NCBI RefSeq assembly: GCF_900302475.1
Contig: NZ_OMOQ01000001.1
Span: 2,346,601 to 2,410,600, forward strand
Reading direction: 5' to 3'
Source: Defluviimonas aquaemixtae
GTDB taxonomy: Bacteria; Pseudomonadota; Alphaproteobacteria; Rhodobacterales; Rhodobacteraceae
Length of the DNA: 64,000 nucleotides
Part shown: positions 8,400 through 15,773 of the stretch, in pieces
Layout: each line of letters starts with the position of its first letter
Position numbering within the stretch: position 1 is the stretch's first letter
Made by a program: the position numbers and the translations under genes
The notes under the pieces: model-generated
Databases searched by the model: none
What the model was told of the DNA's origin: nothing
The model's input: only the letters and a program-made list of their open reading frames with translations

Positions 8400-8715
8400 G
8401 GCGGATCGCCGGGCGAAGCCGCAGGCGGCGGAGCCGAAAGTGCCCGCCGCCGAAGCGCCCCGCTGTGAGTCCTGCGGAACTGGCAGGCTGGCGCTGGATA
8501 ACGTGCGCACAGCACTCTGGTCGGGCGAGCGGCTCGTCGTTGTCGAGGATGTCCCGGCGCTCGTTTGCACCCATTGCGGCGAGCAGTTTTACGAGGACGA
8601 GACGGCGATGCGGCTCGACATGCTGCGTGGTGGCGGTTTCCCCACAGGCAGCGCGGCGCGCGAGATGGTGGTGCCCGTGTTCAAGTTCAGCACGCCGCGC
8701 AACTCCGAAGGTTGA
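8383..8715 (+). CDS. YgiT-type zinc-finger protein
   Basis: The 110-residue protein is read from GTG at 8383, inside the end of the E1 beta gene. It carries paired cysteines C28-x2-C31 (CESCGTG) and C62-x2-C65 (CTHCGEQ) separated by a VVVEDVPALV beta segment, the layout of YgiT/MqsA-type zinc-finger domains. No helix-turn-helix follows and no toxin partner is adjacent, so it is unlikely to be a standard antitoxin. The C-terminal part (FPTGSAAREMVVPVFKF) is unassigned. Its place between E1 beta and the cytochromes suggests an accessory or assembly role, for example chaperoning the exported enzyme; that is inference. The first 25 residues are low complexity and the exact start is uncertain. Confidence 0.65.
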   Translation: MPSSAEADRRAKPQAAEPKVPAAEAPRCESCGTGRLALDNVRTALWSGERLVVVEDVPALVCTHCGEQFYEDETAMRLDMLRGGGFPTGSAAREMVVPVFKFSTPRNSEG

Positions 8716-8721
8716 GGGCTC

Positions 8722-9276
8722 GTGAACGGAAATCGCGTCATAGGTATCGCCATCCTCGCCGGTTTCGGCGCGAGTTCTGGATTGGCGCAAGGCGATGACT
8801 TCGCCTTCATGCCGCCGGGCGGGAAGTCGATCTTCGTGGAAGCGCTCCTGCCCGGCGATGCGGCGGGCCTCGCAGAGGCCGCCGCACGCAAGGCCCGCGT
8901 CGAGGAATGGGCCGAATGGGCGCGGCAGCAGAATCCCGATCTCTCCCAGGCCGCGGTTGAAACTTTCGCGGGCTATGCTGCGCTCAACTTCCCCGTAACG
9001 GATGATGTCGCCGGGGCGCTCGCCGAACGTGGCGATGTGGCGCTCTTGCCGCGCGACGGGAAAGAGCTTGCCATCGCGCAGTGCCAATTCTGTCACTCGC
9101 TGTTTACGGGCTACCTCATGCAGGACCGCGGCGAAACCAGTTGGAAAGGCACGTTCAAGGCGCCGTTCCATGCCGAGATCCCGATGAGCGAAGTCGAGCG
9201 CGACACCTTTGCCCATTACTCGGCGATCAACATGCCGCTGAAATTCGAGGATGTGCCGCCAGAACTGAGGTTCTGA
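8722..9276 (+). CDS. Exported monoheme cytochrome c (first of a pair)
   Basis: The 184-residue product starts at GTG six bases after the zinc-finger stop and has a Sec signal peptide (MNGNRVIGIAILAGFGASSGLAQ). One heme-attachment motif C121-QF-C124-H125 lies in the C-terminal half; methionines such as in AEIPMSEVE or NMPLKF are candidate sixth ligands. The N-terminal half before the heme has no recognised domain. It resembles the next gene in overall plan: a short conserved start F(A/D)F(M/I)P.GG, the heme motif at about residue 120, and an ending PPELR. It is probably a periplasmic electron carrier for the Tat-exported E1 enzyme, by gene order only. Confidence 0.75.
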   Translation: MNGNRVIGIAILAGFGASSGLAQGDDFAFMPPGGKSIFVEALLPGDAAGLAEAAARKARVEEWAEWARQQNPDLSQAAVETFAGYAALNFPVTDDVAGALAERGDVALLPRDGKELAIAQCQFCHSLFTGYLMQDRGETSWKGTFKAPFHAEIPMSEVERDTFAHYSAINMPLKFEDVPPELRF

Positions 9277-9298
9277 CACAGGAAGAGGGGCTGAACGC

Positions 9299-9862
9299 AT
9301 GAGACGTCCTGCATTTCACAAACTCATGGCGGTGATTGCCGCACTGCTGGGAACGGCAGTGATCGGGCTCGCTCAGGAAGATGTCTTCGACTTCATTCCC
9401 GTTGGTGGCCGTACGCTGCTGGAGAACCTGCGGGCCGAGGGGATGCCGGCAGACCTGGAAGGCGGCATCGGCTCGCAAGGCGGCGACGCCGAGGCGTGGC
9501 GCGCGCGGCTTGAGGCCGCCGGTGCCGAAGCGCCGTCGCTCGAGGCGCTCGACGCCTGGCAGACCGACACGCTCGCCTACTATCTGGCGGCCAATGCTCC
9601 GCTTGCCAGCGGTGTGGATCTGCCGCGCGACGGCAGGGACATGGCGCTCGCCCTCTGCCAGTCCTGCCACATCATCACGGTGGTGGTGACGCAGGAGCGG
9701 ACTCGCGAGGCGTGGCTGCGGACGATGAATGGGCCGAGCCATGTCGAGATCGCGACCACCCCGGCCGAGCGGGAAGCGCTCGCGGATTACCTCGTCATCA
9801 ACGCCGGGATCCCGATCGACCAGATTCCACCCGAACTGCGCGCCGGCGGCGCCTCCTACTGA
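9299..9862 (+). CDS. Exported monoheme cytochrome c (second of a pair)
   Basis: The 187-residue protein has a signal peptide (MRRPAFHKLMAVIAALLGTAVIGLAQ) and a single heme motif C120-QS-C123-H124. It is paralogous to the preceding cytochrome: both begin the mature chain with a DFxFxPxGG-like stretch, carry LPRDG just before the heme motif, and end with an alpha-helical segment and PPELR. Likely sixth heme ligands are not certain. Tandem duplication of a cytochrome inside a seven-gene operon suggests a two-step relay or a heterodimer. GAGGGG precedes the ATG with suitable spacing. Confidence 0.75.
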   Translation: MRRPAFHKLMAVIAALLGTAVIGLAQEDVFDFIPVGGRTLLENLRAEGMPADLEGGIGSQGGDAEAWRARLEAAGAEAPSLEALDAWQTDTLAYYLAANAPLASGVDLPRDGRDMALALCQSCHIITVVVTQERTREAWLRTMNGPSHVEIATTPAEREALADYLVINAGIPIDQIPPELRAGGASY

Positions 9863-9898
9863 GGAGCGCGGTCAACGGGCGACGGAGGGCATTCGCCG

Positions 9899-11329
9899 AT
9901 GCTGTTCACCACGCTCGATTTTCTGCTCTTTCTGCCCGTCGCGGTTCTCGTCTTCTGGCTGCTGCCGGTCCGGCTGCGCCTGCCCTGGCTCGTGCTGGCG
10001 AGCGTCATCTTCTATGGCAGCTTTGGACTTCAGAATCTCATCTATCTCGCGATCGTTATCGTCATCGTTCTGATCGCCGGCCGGATGCTCAGGACAGATG
10101 CGCTGGGTACACGACGTGTGGCGCTCTGGGGTGGCACCTTCGTGATCCTCGCGCTGATGGGCCTACTGAAATACTACGATCCGATCGCGGCAGAGATCAA
10201 CGGCTTGCCCACGCTCGGTCTCAGCTCGCCCGCGGGCTTTTCCTTCTACGCCTTCACCGCGATCGCGCTCATTGTCGACCGCTATCGCGATCCGGCGGCG
10301 GCGCGGGCAAGTGACGCGCAGGAAGTGCTTTATCTGGCCTGGTTCCCGAAGATCCTCGCCGGGCCGATCGAGCGGATCGGGCCGTTCATCGCCGAGCTGA
10401 CCGAAAAATCGCCACTTACCTGGCCGCAATTCGCTTTGGGGTGCCAGTTGATCCTATGGGGAATCGTCAAGAAGGTGGTCGTCGCCGATAACCTCGCGCC
10501 CTTCGTCGACCGCACCTATGCGATCCCCGCCTATGCCGTGCCCGTCGAACTCATCATCGCGAGCTACTTCTTCGCCTTCCAGATCTACTGCGATTTCTCG
10601 GGCTACACCGACATCGCCCGCGGAACATCGCAACTCTTCGGTATCCGGCTCTCGGAGAACTTCCGCCGCTCCTACTTCGCGCATTCGATCGGCGAGTTCT
10701 GGTCGCGGCGGTGGCACATCTCGCTCGCCGACTGGTTTCGCGACTACGTCTACTTCCCGCTCGTCGGATCCGAGCGGAAGGCCTGGCGCATGTATGCCGG
10801 GCTCATGGTCGTCTTCATCCTGAGTGGCATCTGGCACGCAGGGCTCGGTTACGGAATCGGCTGGGGCTTCGTGGCCTGGGGGATACTGAACGGCGCCTAT
10901 TTGTGGGGCGAGCGCGCCCTGAACCCCCTGCGCCGGCGGCTCCGCAAGCGCCTCGGCGCCAGTTGGCTCGGGTCTCTTCATACCTTCGCGGCGATCCTTG
11001 TCGTCTTCCACCTGATCCTCGTGAGCTGGGTCTTTTTCCGAGCCGGTGATCTCGGCGATGCCGCCTTGATTCTCGGCCGCATCTGGGACGATCTGCCGGC
11101 GTTGCCCGCGCTTCTGCCGAACTATCCCTTCACCGCAGAACACGGCTTTCTCGCAGCGTTGATTGCCGCGCTTCTCGTAATCGAGACTTTGATGGAACGC
11201 CCCCGCATCGCCGAACAGTTCGCCGCCGCGGCGCGCCCGCTGCGCTGGCTCGTCTGGCTTGCCTGCCTCTTCGCGCTGATCGTCCTCGGCCGATGGGACA
11301 GCGAAGTCTTCGTCTACATGCAGTTCTGA
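9899..11329 (+). CDS. MBOAT-family O-acyltransferase (AlgI/DltB-like)
   Basis: The 476-residue polytopic membrane protein begins with MLFTTLDFLLFLPVAVLVFW, typical of AlgI-type acyltransferases. It contains LKYYDPI, GFSFYAF, FPKILAGPI and FCDFSGY-like YCDFSGYTDIARG segments, then SGIWHAGLGYG with the invariant membrane-embedded His at residue 313. Family members move acyl groups, usually from a cytoplasmic acyl donor, onto polysaccharide or teichoic acid outside the membrane together with a DltD/AlgJ/AlgX-like SGNH partner. Such a partner follows directly. The substrate polymer is unknown; no alginate or teichoic acid genes are nearby. Confidence 0.85.
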   Translation: MLFTTLDFLLFLPVAVLVFWLLPVRLRLPWLVLASVIFYGSFGLQNLIYLAIVIVIVLIAGRMLRTDALGTRRVALWGGTFVILALMGLLKYYDPIAAEINGLPTLGLSSPAGFSFYAFTAIALIVDRYRDPAAARASDAQEVLYLAWFPKILAGPIERIGPFIAELTEKSPLTWPQFALGCQLILWGIVKKVVVADNLAPFVDRTYAIPAYAVPVELIIASYFFAFQIYCDFSGYTDIARGTSQLFGIRLSENFRRSYFAHSIGEFWSRRWHISLADWFRDYVYFPLVGSERKAWRMYAGLMVVFILSGIWHAGLGYGIGWGFVAWGILNGAYLWGERALNPLRRRLRKRLGASWLGSLHTFAAILVVFHLILVSWVFFRAGDLGDAALILGRIWDDLPALPALLPNYPFTAEHGFLAALIAALLVIETLMERPRIAEQFAAAARPLRWLVWLACLFALIVLGRWDSEVFVYMQF

Positions 11330-11340
11330 AAGGCCGACCC

Positions 11341-12306
11341 ATGGACAGCCTCAGCCGCACACCGCCTACATTGCCCTGGGCTCGCATCGCCGCCTTCCTG
11401 GGAGTCTGCATCGCGCTTTACGTCGCCGCTGCGGTGGTCGCGGAGTTCAGCGTGGGCCGGCGCGGAGAGGACACGGCCCTGCAGAAGCTCTACGCGGCGC
11501 GAGGCGCACCGGTCGACTGGGTTGTACTGGGGGCGTCGCATGCCCTGCCGCTGGACTACGGCGGCATCCCCGATCAACTCCACGAGGATACGGGGCAGAC
11601 GATGATCGTCCTCGCGGAGGTGGGCGCGGGACCGTATTACAGCGACTTCGTGTTGCGGCAGGCATTGGAGGACCTGCACCCGAAGCGCCTCCTCTATGTC
11701 GCGGATTCCTTCGCGTTCCGTTCCGCGCGCTGGAACAAGGAGCGTATCGCGGACCGCAAGCTGCTGCGCAATACGCCGCTGCGGCTGTCCACCCTCTGCA
11801 CCATGCTGGATTTGACCATCTCCGCCGACCTCTCGGCGCGTGCGGTCCTCGATTTCGCCACGGCGTTTTCGAAGATCAATCCGCCGGACCGGTTCCCGAG
11901 GGACGACTGGCGCGGGGCCGAGAACTTCGAGCGCCGCTTCCGTCCGTCACGCCACGCCACCGCCGCGCGGATCGAATATCTCTATCCCGAACCGCCTTCC
12001 GAAGAGACGCAAGTCCGCTACTTCCAAGTTCTCGAGGCGATGTTCGCAAGAGCCCGCTCCGCGGGGCTCAGCGTCACCGTCGTCAAGATGCCGGTGCCTC
12101 GGGCCTTTCGCGATGCTCTCCCCGATGAGGCCACCTTCGACACCGCCCTCCGCGCACGCCTTGCACCACTCGGCATACCGATTCACGACTTCAGCGCAAT
12201 ACTCGACGATCCGGTCTATTATTTCGATACGGATCACCTTAATCGCGAAGGCGTCGACCGTCTCTACGACGAGTTCCTCAGGCCAATCCTCGCCGCGGGT
12301 GGCTGA
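11341..12306 (+). CDS. Membrane-anchored SGNH-like protein, partner of the MBOAT
   Basis: The 321-residue protein has one N-terminal transmembrane helix (residues about 13-35) and a periplasmic domain. WVVLGASHALPLD places a candidate nucleophile Ser66 in the GxSxx block, and FDTDHLNREGVDRLY near residues 295-310 gives the DxxH block of SGNH hydrolases (D296, H299). This architecture parallels DltD and AlgJ, which complete extracellular acyl transfer begun by the MBOAT protein. ATG at 11341 is chosen because it follows the MBOAT stop by 11 bases with a GAAAGG site; an upstream in-frame start would run 37 bases into the MBOAT gene. This is the last gene of the cluster. Confidence 0.75.
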   Translation: MDSLSRTPPTLPWARIAAFLGVCIALYVAAAVVAEFSVGRRGEDTALQKLYAARGAPVDWVVLGASHALPLDYGGIPDQLHEDTGQTMIVLAEVGAGPYYSDFVLRQALEDLHPKRLLYVADSFAFRSARWNKERIADRKLLRNTPLRLSTLCTMLDLTISADLSARAVLDFATAFSKINPPDRFPRDDWRGAENFERRFRPSRHATAARIEYLYPEPPSEETQVRYFQVLEAMFARARSAGLSVTVVKMPVPRAFRDALPDEATFDTALRARLAPLGIPIHDFSAILDDPVYYFDTDHLNREGVDRLYDEFLRPILAAGG

Positions 12307-12384
12307 TGGCATGGGCCTGTCGACTTCGGTCTAAGCATTCCACTGGGGGATTGGCTATCGAGGAGGATGTGCACCAACGCTTTG

Positions 12385-12790
12385 ACCATAAAGATTTAAT
12401 TCCAGGTTTGGTCGATCCGTTCAGTCTGGATTGTGTGCTTGGCCGGCCGAAAGACGCCAGTGCGCTCATCGCCTTTGCGCATTGTAGCTGAGCAGCAGGT
12501 TCAGTCCGTGCAGCAACTACATGGCGAGGGAACTGCAGAGGGCCGGCTTCGCGACATTGCTGTTCGATCTTCTGACCGAGGACAAGGCGCTCAGCCGTTC
12601 GACTGTGTTCGACATATCTCTGCTTGCCAGCGGCATCGGCGGTGCGCTTCGCTGGACGGGTTCCGCACTTGGGACCGCAGATTGTACCGGGCGCCTTGCG
12701 TCCGCTCAAACAACCAGGCGCGCTCGCCGCCGTTGTCGGTCTCGCCGGGTCGTGCTTCGCGGATCATATCCCCTGATTCCCCGAGGCGAC
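12385..12790 (+). pseudogene. Dienelactone hydrolase-like alpha/beta hydrolase, frameshifted remnant
   Basis: The first part reads LGRPKDASALIAFAHCS and then meets a stop, corresponding to the GASGxxxFAHGS start of stress-island dienelactone hydrolase-like proteins. In another frame it continues SRFSPCSNYMARELQRAGFA then TLLFDLLTEDKALSRST and VFDISLLASGIGGALRW, the next conserved block. A third piece (GALAAVVGLAGSCFAD) resembles the strand after the nucleophile. The catalytic Ser and His regions are lost, and at least one frameshift and a deletion are present. Related intact genes often accompany Hsp20 and phosphoribosyltransferase genes, in keeping with the neighbouring Hsp20. Confidence 0.6.
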
Positions 12791-12804
12791 GGCGCCACCA
12801 ATTA

Positions 12805-12820
12805 GCTGATCCGGATCAGC
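12805..12820. promoter_or_regulatory. FNR-like palindrome upstream of hsp20
   Basis: GCTGATCCGGATCAGC is a perfect 16-base palindrome containing TGAT-N4-ATCA, the core of the FNR/FixK box, with C and G in place of the outermost T and A. It is centred about 86 bases before the hsp20 start. Given the perfect boxes elsewhere in this island, FNR-type control of hsp20 is plausible. Confidence 0.5.
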
Positions 12821-12898
12821 GACCACCGACCCTTGCTGAACTAGATTCGCCCCGCTCCCTTTAGGGGAGTTCCGCATCCTCAATTCAGGAGAGTGATC

Positions 12899-13384
12899 AT
12901 GAGACAGAACCGTCTTCCTTCCCGAACGGAGTCCTCTACGACCACACCATTCTTCAGATCGCTGCATGACGAAATCGACCGCGTGTTCGACCGGTTCAGC
13001 AGCGGCCTTCCGATGTCCGCCCGCGACCTCTGGGGGCGGGCGGAGGATGCAGTGATGCCCGCACTCGACGTTGCCGAGACCGAGAAGGAGGTCGTCATCA
13101 CCGCCGAGGTGCCGGGCGTTGCCGAACAGGACCTCGACGTTTCGATCACCGACGACGTCCTCACTATCAAGGGCGAGAAGTCAAGTGATCACGAGGAAAG
13201 GGAGGAGAACTACCATCTCGTCGAACGCCGCTATGGCCGCTTCAGCCGGTCTGTGTCGCTTGGCTTCGCGCCGGATGACGGCAAAGTTCAGGCATCGTTT
13301 AGAGACGGCGTGCTCACGCTGAAGATAGCGAAGCCCGAGGGCGCGGTCACGAAGACCCGCAAAGTCAGTATCGGCAAGGGCTGA
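12899..13384 (+). CDS. Small heat-shock protein, Hsp20 family
   Basis: The 161-residue protein has an alpha-crystallin domain of about 90 residues (PALDVAETEKEVVITAEVPG through the FRDGVLTLKIAKPEG core) with the conserved GVL motif, and ends in a short KTRKVSIGKG tail. The N-terminal arm includes FFRSLHDEIDRVFDRF, typical of bacterial HspA/IbpA-like holdases. They bind unfolding proteins independently of ATP. AGGAGA lies six bases before ATG 12899; a GTG six bases earlier would put the site too close. A weak 5-bp hairpin (CTCCC...GGGAG) sits in the leader at about 12856-12870. The FNR-like palindrome upstream ties it to the low-oxygen island. Confidence 0.9.
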   Translation: MRQNRLPSRTESSTTTPFFRSLHDEIDRVFDRFSSGLPMSARDLWGRAEDAVMPALDVAETEKEVVITAEVPGVAEQDLDVSITDDVLTIKGEKSSDHEEREENYHLVERRYGRFSRSVSLGFAPDDGKVQASFRDGVLTLKIAKPEGAVTKTRKVSIGKG

Positions 13385-13407
13385 ACACCAAGCGCACTGA
13401 AGGAAGA

Positions 13408-13432
13408 ACGCAGCTGAGAGATCCAGCTGCGT
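13408..13432. terminator. Hairpin between convergent hsp20 and pentaheme genes
   Basis: ACGCAGCTG and CAGCTGCGT form a perfect 9-bp stem around the loop AGAGATC. It begins 24 bases after the hsp20 stop and lies between two convergent genes, so it probably ends transcription from one or both sides. No T-run follows, so it is not a classical intrinsic terminator. Confidence 0.55.
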
Positions 13433-13462
13433 CTATGCCTGAACATCTGCCACGCTGGTATG

Positions 13463-14551
13463 TCAGGGCCGCGTCCATACTTGCGTCTCTAGTTCGACCG
13501 CCTCGCCAAGGCTGTCGAGACTATCGATGAGTATCTGCTGCGCGTAAGCCGGATTGTGAGCGTAGATGCCCGGATCCTTCGCGACGAACTGGTAGTTGTA
13601 TGCCGCCTGCAGAAGGCGCGGCGTCCAGTGCTGATAGCGATTTGGATAGGCGAGCTCCTCTCCGTCCGGCAAGCCGTTGGCATTCAGATCGGCGAAGAAA
13701 TAGGGATAGTTATCGGGGGCATAGATTATCGGCGCGCCGGTGACCTCGGCGGCGTAGGCGAGGAGCGCCCGGCCCAGCGCATCGTGCAGCGTTGCCATCT
13801 CTGCGGCCACCCCTTCGGAAGCGTCACCGTCTGCATCCACATCATCCGGGCGCGTTCGGATCGCCCAAAGGTCTTGTGTGTTGTGGCAACTCGCGCAAAC
13901 GGTAGTGCTAACTTCGAGCGTATGCGCATCATGGCAGTTCGCGCAGCTGTCGAAGCCTGCGACATGCGCAAACCGGCCCGCATAGATCTTGCCCGGATAT
14001 TCGTAGGCGCCATGCGCCACCGCGCCCATAAGGCTCGCCGCCGCCGCGCGATAGTGGATGTTGATGAAGCCGAGGTCAGGCGAAACCGAGTCCGGCTCGA
14101 GCCCTGCGACCGCCGCCTCGACGCTGGACGATGACTGGCGGCCCTGATGGCACACCATGCAAATGGCGGAGCTACCGAGCCTCTCGACGACCGCGCCGCT
14201 CGGAAAAACGACTTCGTCGAGCGACGTCGCAGTGAGGTTGTGGCACGCTGCGCAATCGACGGTCGACCCGATCAGGGCCGGGCGATCCACGATACCGGGC
14301 TCGGTTCCGTCTGCGCCGAGAAAGTCGCGCAGCCCGCTGCTGGAATGGCAGGCCGCGCATTCCTGCGCGACGGCGCCGTCTTCGTTCCAATGCTGGAAGG
14401 ATTGCGATTCCTGGTCAGCATGCGGCGAACCAAGCCAGGACTCAACGATGTCTGCGAGTGGAACCTGCGTATCCTGAGCCCACGCCGTCTTGCCGGAGAG
14501 GAGCCAAAAGGACGGAACAGTCAGCAAAAGTCCGATAGTCCTACTGATCAT
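13463..14551 (-). CDS. Exported pentaheme cytochrome c
   Basis: The 362-residue protein has a signal peptide (MISRTIGLLLTVPSFWLLSGKTAWAQ) and five CxxCH heme sites in order: CAACHS, CAACHN, CMVCHQ, CANCHD and CASCHN. All lie in the first two thirds; the C-terminal third (APDNYPYFFADLNANGLPDGEE and onward) has no heme site and includes a calcium-loop-like DLNANGLPDGE segment. It is probably a periplasmic electron-transfer or respiratory multiheme protein; no known five-heme enzyme is recognised. ATG 14551 is chosen for its signal peptide and upstream GGGAGG; longer frames to 14788 lack one. A perfect FNR box lies about 83 bases upstream, so expression should rise when oxygen falls. Confidence 0.8.
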   Translation of the reverse strand: MISRTIGLLLTVPSFWLLSGKTAWAQDTQVPLADIVESWLGSPHADQESQSFQHWNEDGAVAQECAACHSSSGLRDFLGADGTEPGIVDRPALIGSTVDCAACHNLTATSLDEVVFPSGAVVERLGSSAICMVCHQGRQSSSSVEAAVAGLEPDSVSPDLGFINIHYRAAAASLMGAVAHGAYEYPGKIYAGRFAHVAGFDSCANCHDAHTLEVSTTVCASCHNTQDLWAIRTRPDDVDADGDASEGVAAEMATLHDALGRALLAYAAEVTGAPIIYAPDNYPYFFADLNANGLPDGEELAYPNRYQHWTPRLLQAAYNYQFVAKDPGIYAHNPAYAQQILIDSLDSLGEAVELETQVWTRP

Positions 14552-14627
14552 AATTCCCAGCCTCCCACGTTCCCGGACTGCTACAGCCGGATCAGTGTTA
14601 ATCATGCCGGATCGCTTTGGCATTCTG

Positions 14628-14641
14628 TTGATAAGGATCAA
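14628..14641. promoter_or_regulatory. Perfect FNR/FixK box (TTGAT-AAGG-ATCAA)
   Basis: TTGATAAGGATCAA matches the FNR consensus at all ten positions. It lies between the divergent pentaheme cytochrome (start 14551) and the APH-like gene (start 14676). Its centre is about 83 bases from the cytochrome start, a good activation distance, and about 41 bases from the APH-like start codon, which is too near for class II activation of that gene, so the cytochrome is the likelier target. Confidence 0.85.
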
Positions 14642-14675
14642 TGCCTCTTTACCGCCCTGCAGGAAGAATAACCGT

Positions 14676-15773
14676 ATGAACACCAGCTGCGCGGCGCCTT
14701 CCAATCCGCCTTCCTCCGCCGCCAAGATCGACGCGGTCGAGCGTGCGCTGGGGCCCAACGCACCCGTGGAGCGCAGAGAGACGAGCATGGCCTGGGTGTT
14801 TCTGACGGCCGACCGGGCCTACAAGATGAAGAAGCCCATTCGGCGGCGCATATTCGATTTCTCGACCACCGATTTACGGCGGCATGCCTGTTCGGAAGAG
14901 CTGCGTCTCAATCGCCGCCTCGCCCCGGACGTCTATCTCGGCCTTTCGCAGTTGAAGCGTGCTCTCGGTGGCGTGCTCTCGCTCGACGGTGAGGGCGAAA
15001 CCGTCGAATGGCTCGTACGGATGCGCCGTCTGCCGGACGCGCGCTTTCTCGACCGCGCCTTGGCGAACGGCGCGGTCACCGAGGCGGACATCATCGCCAT
15101 TGCCCGACGGCTCACCCGGTTCCATCAGTCGCTGCCCCCTGAGGTGCCGTCGTCCAATGAATACCTTTCGCGCTTCCAGTCTGATCTGGAGGAGACGCGC
15201 TCCTTCCTGCCTAAGAAATCGTTCGCAGACGAGGCGTCTCGGTTTGAACGCTTGACCGCACTGTTGGCGTCCGTTCTGGCAATGGAGCCTGGTCTGCTGC
15301 TGACCCGACTCACCGACAGGCGCGTTGTCGAAGGACATGGTGACCTCCGGCCCGAGCATGTCTGGCTTGGCCCTCCTGTCCTGATTATTGACTGTCTCGA
15401 AGCCGCGCGGGGACTCCGGCTGCTCGACCCGTTCGAGGAGTACGCAACGTTGGCAATGGAATGCGCGACTATTGACGAAGACTGGGTCGGCAAGCTTCTC
15501 TTTCGCGAGGCGACGAAGCGAATGGATGATCGACCCGATGCGCGACTCAGCGCGTTCTACACCGCGCATCGTGCCACGCTGCGCGCGCGGCAGGCGCTGG
15601 CCCATCTTCTCGACCCGACCCCGCGCACGCCCGCAAAGTGGCGGCCTCTGGCGCGGCGGTACCTGGTCGAGGCCGAGAGGGCCGCCGCTATCCTGGAAAC
15701 GACAGGAGCTCCACGAGCGAACCGTCATGATGGAGCCGCCGGATCGCCTCGGCGAAAAGCGGGGCCGCGCTGA
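14676..15773 (+). CDS. APH-like phosphotransferase domain protein
   Basis: The 365-residue protein resembles the N-terminal domain of the bifunctional aminoglycoside phosphotransferase-like/ATP-binding proteins found in stress-gene islands. It carries ETSMAWVFLTADRAYKMKKP (candidate nucleotide-binding lysine), EELRLNRRLAPDVYLGL, and the catalytic-loop block VVEGHGDLRPEHVWL followed by IIDCLEA (metal-binding Asp). The usual C-terminal P-loop kinase half (AAA_33) is absent, so it is a single-domain version. True aminoglycoside resistance is unlikely; the substrate is unknown. ATG 14676 is preceded by AGGAAG. Its 3-prime end overlaps the convergent PRPP synthetase gene by 86 bases. Confidence 0.75.
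   Translation: MNTSCAAPSNPPSSAAKIDAVERALGPNAPVERRETSMAWVFLTADRAYKMKKPIRRRIFDFSTTDLRRHACSEELRLNRRLAPDVYLGLSQLKRALGGVLSLDGEGETVEWLVRMRRLPDARFLDRALANGAVTEADIIAIARRLTRFHQSLPPEVPSSNEYLSRFQSDLEETRSFLPKKSFADEASRFERLTALLASVLAMEPGLLLTRLTDRRVVEGHGDLRPEHVWLGPPVLIIDCLEAARGLRLLDPFEEYATLAMECATIDEDWVGKLLFREATKRMDDRPDARLSAFYTAHRATLRARQALAHLLDPTPRTPAKWRPLARRYLVEAERAAAILETTGAPRANRHDGAAGSPRRKAGPR

Noticed and set aside
6843..8570. Long minus-strand open frame opposite the E1 alpha and beta genes
   Set aside because: It is Arg/His-rich, has no motif or ribosome site, and covers two genes with clear family signatures; it is an antisense shadow caused by high GC.
8383..8715. MqsA-type antitoxin
   Set aside because: The YgiT-like zinc finger is present, but there is no helix-turn-helix and no adjacent toxin gene.
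14676..15773. Aminoglycoside resistance gene
   Set aside because: Although it has the APH catalytic loop, it belongs to the stress-island family of APH-like proteins and sits in an FNR-linked set, so resistance is not supported.
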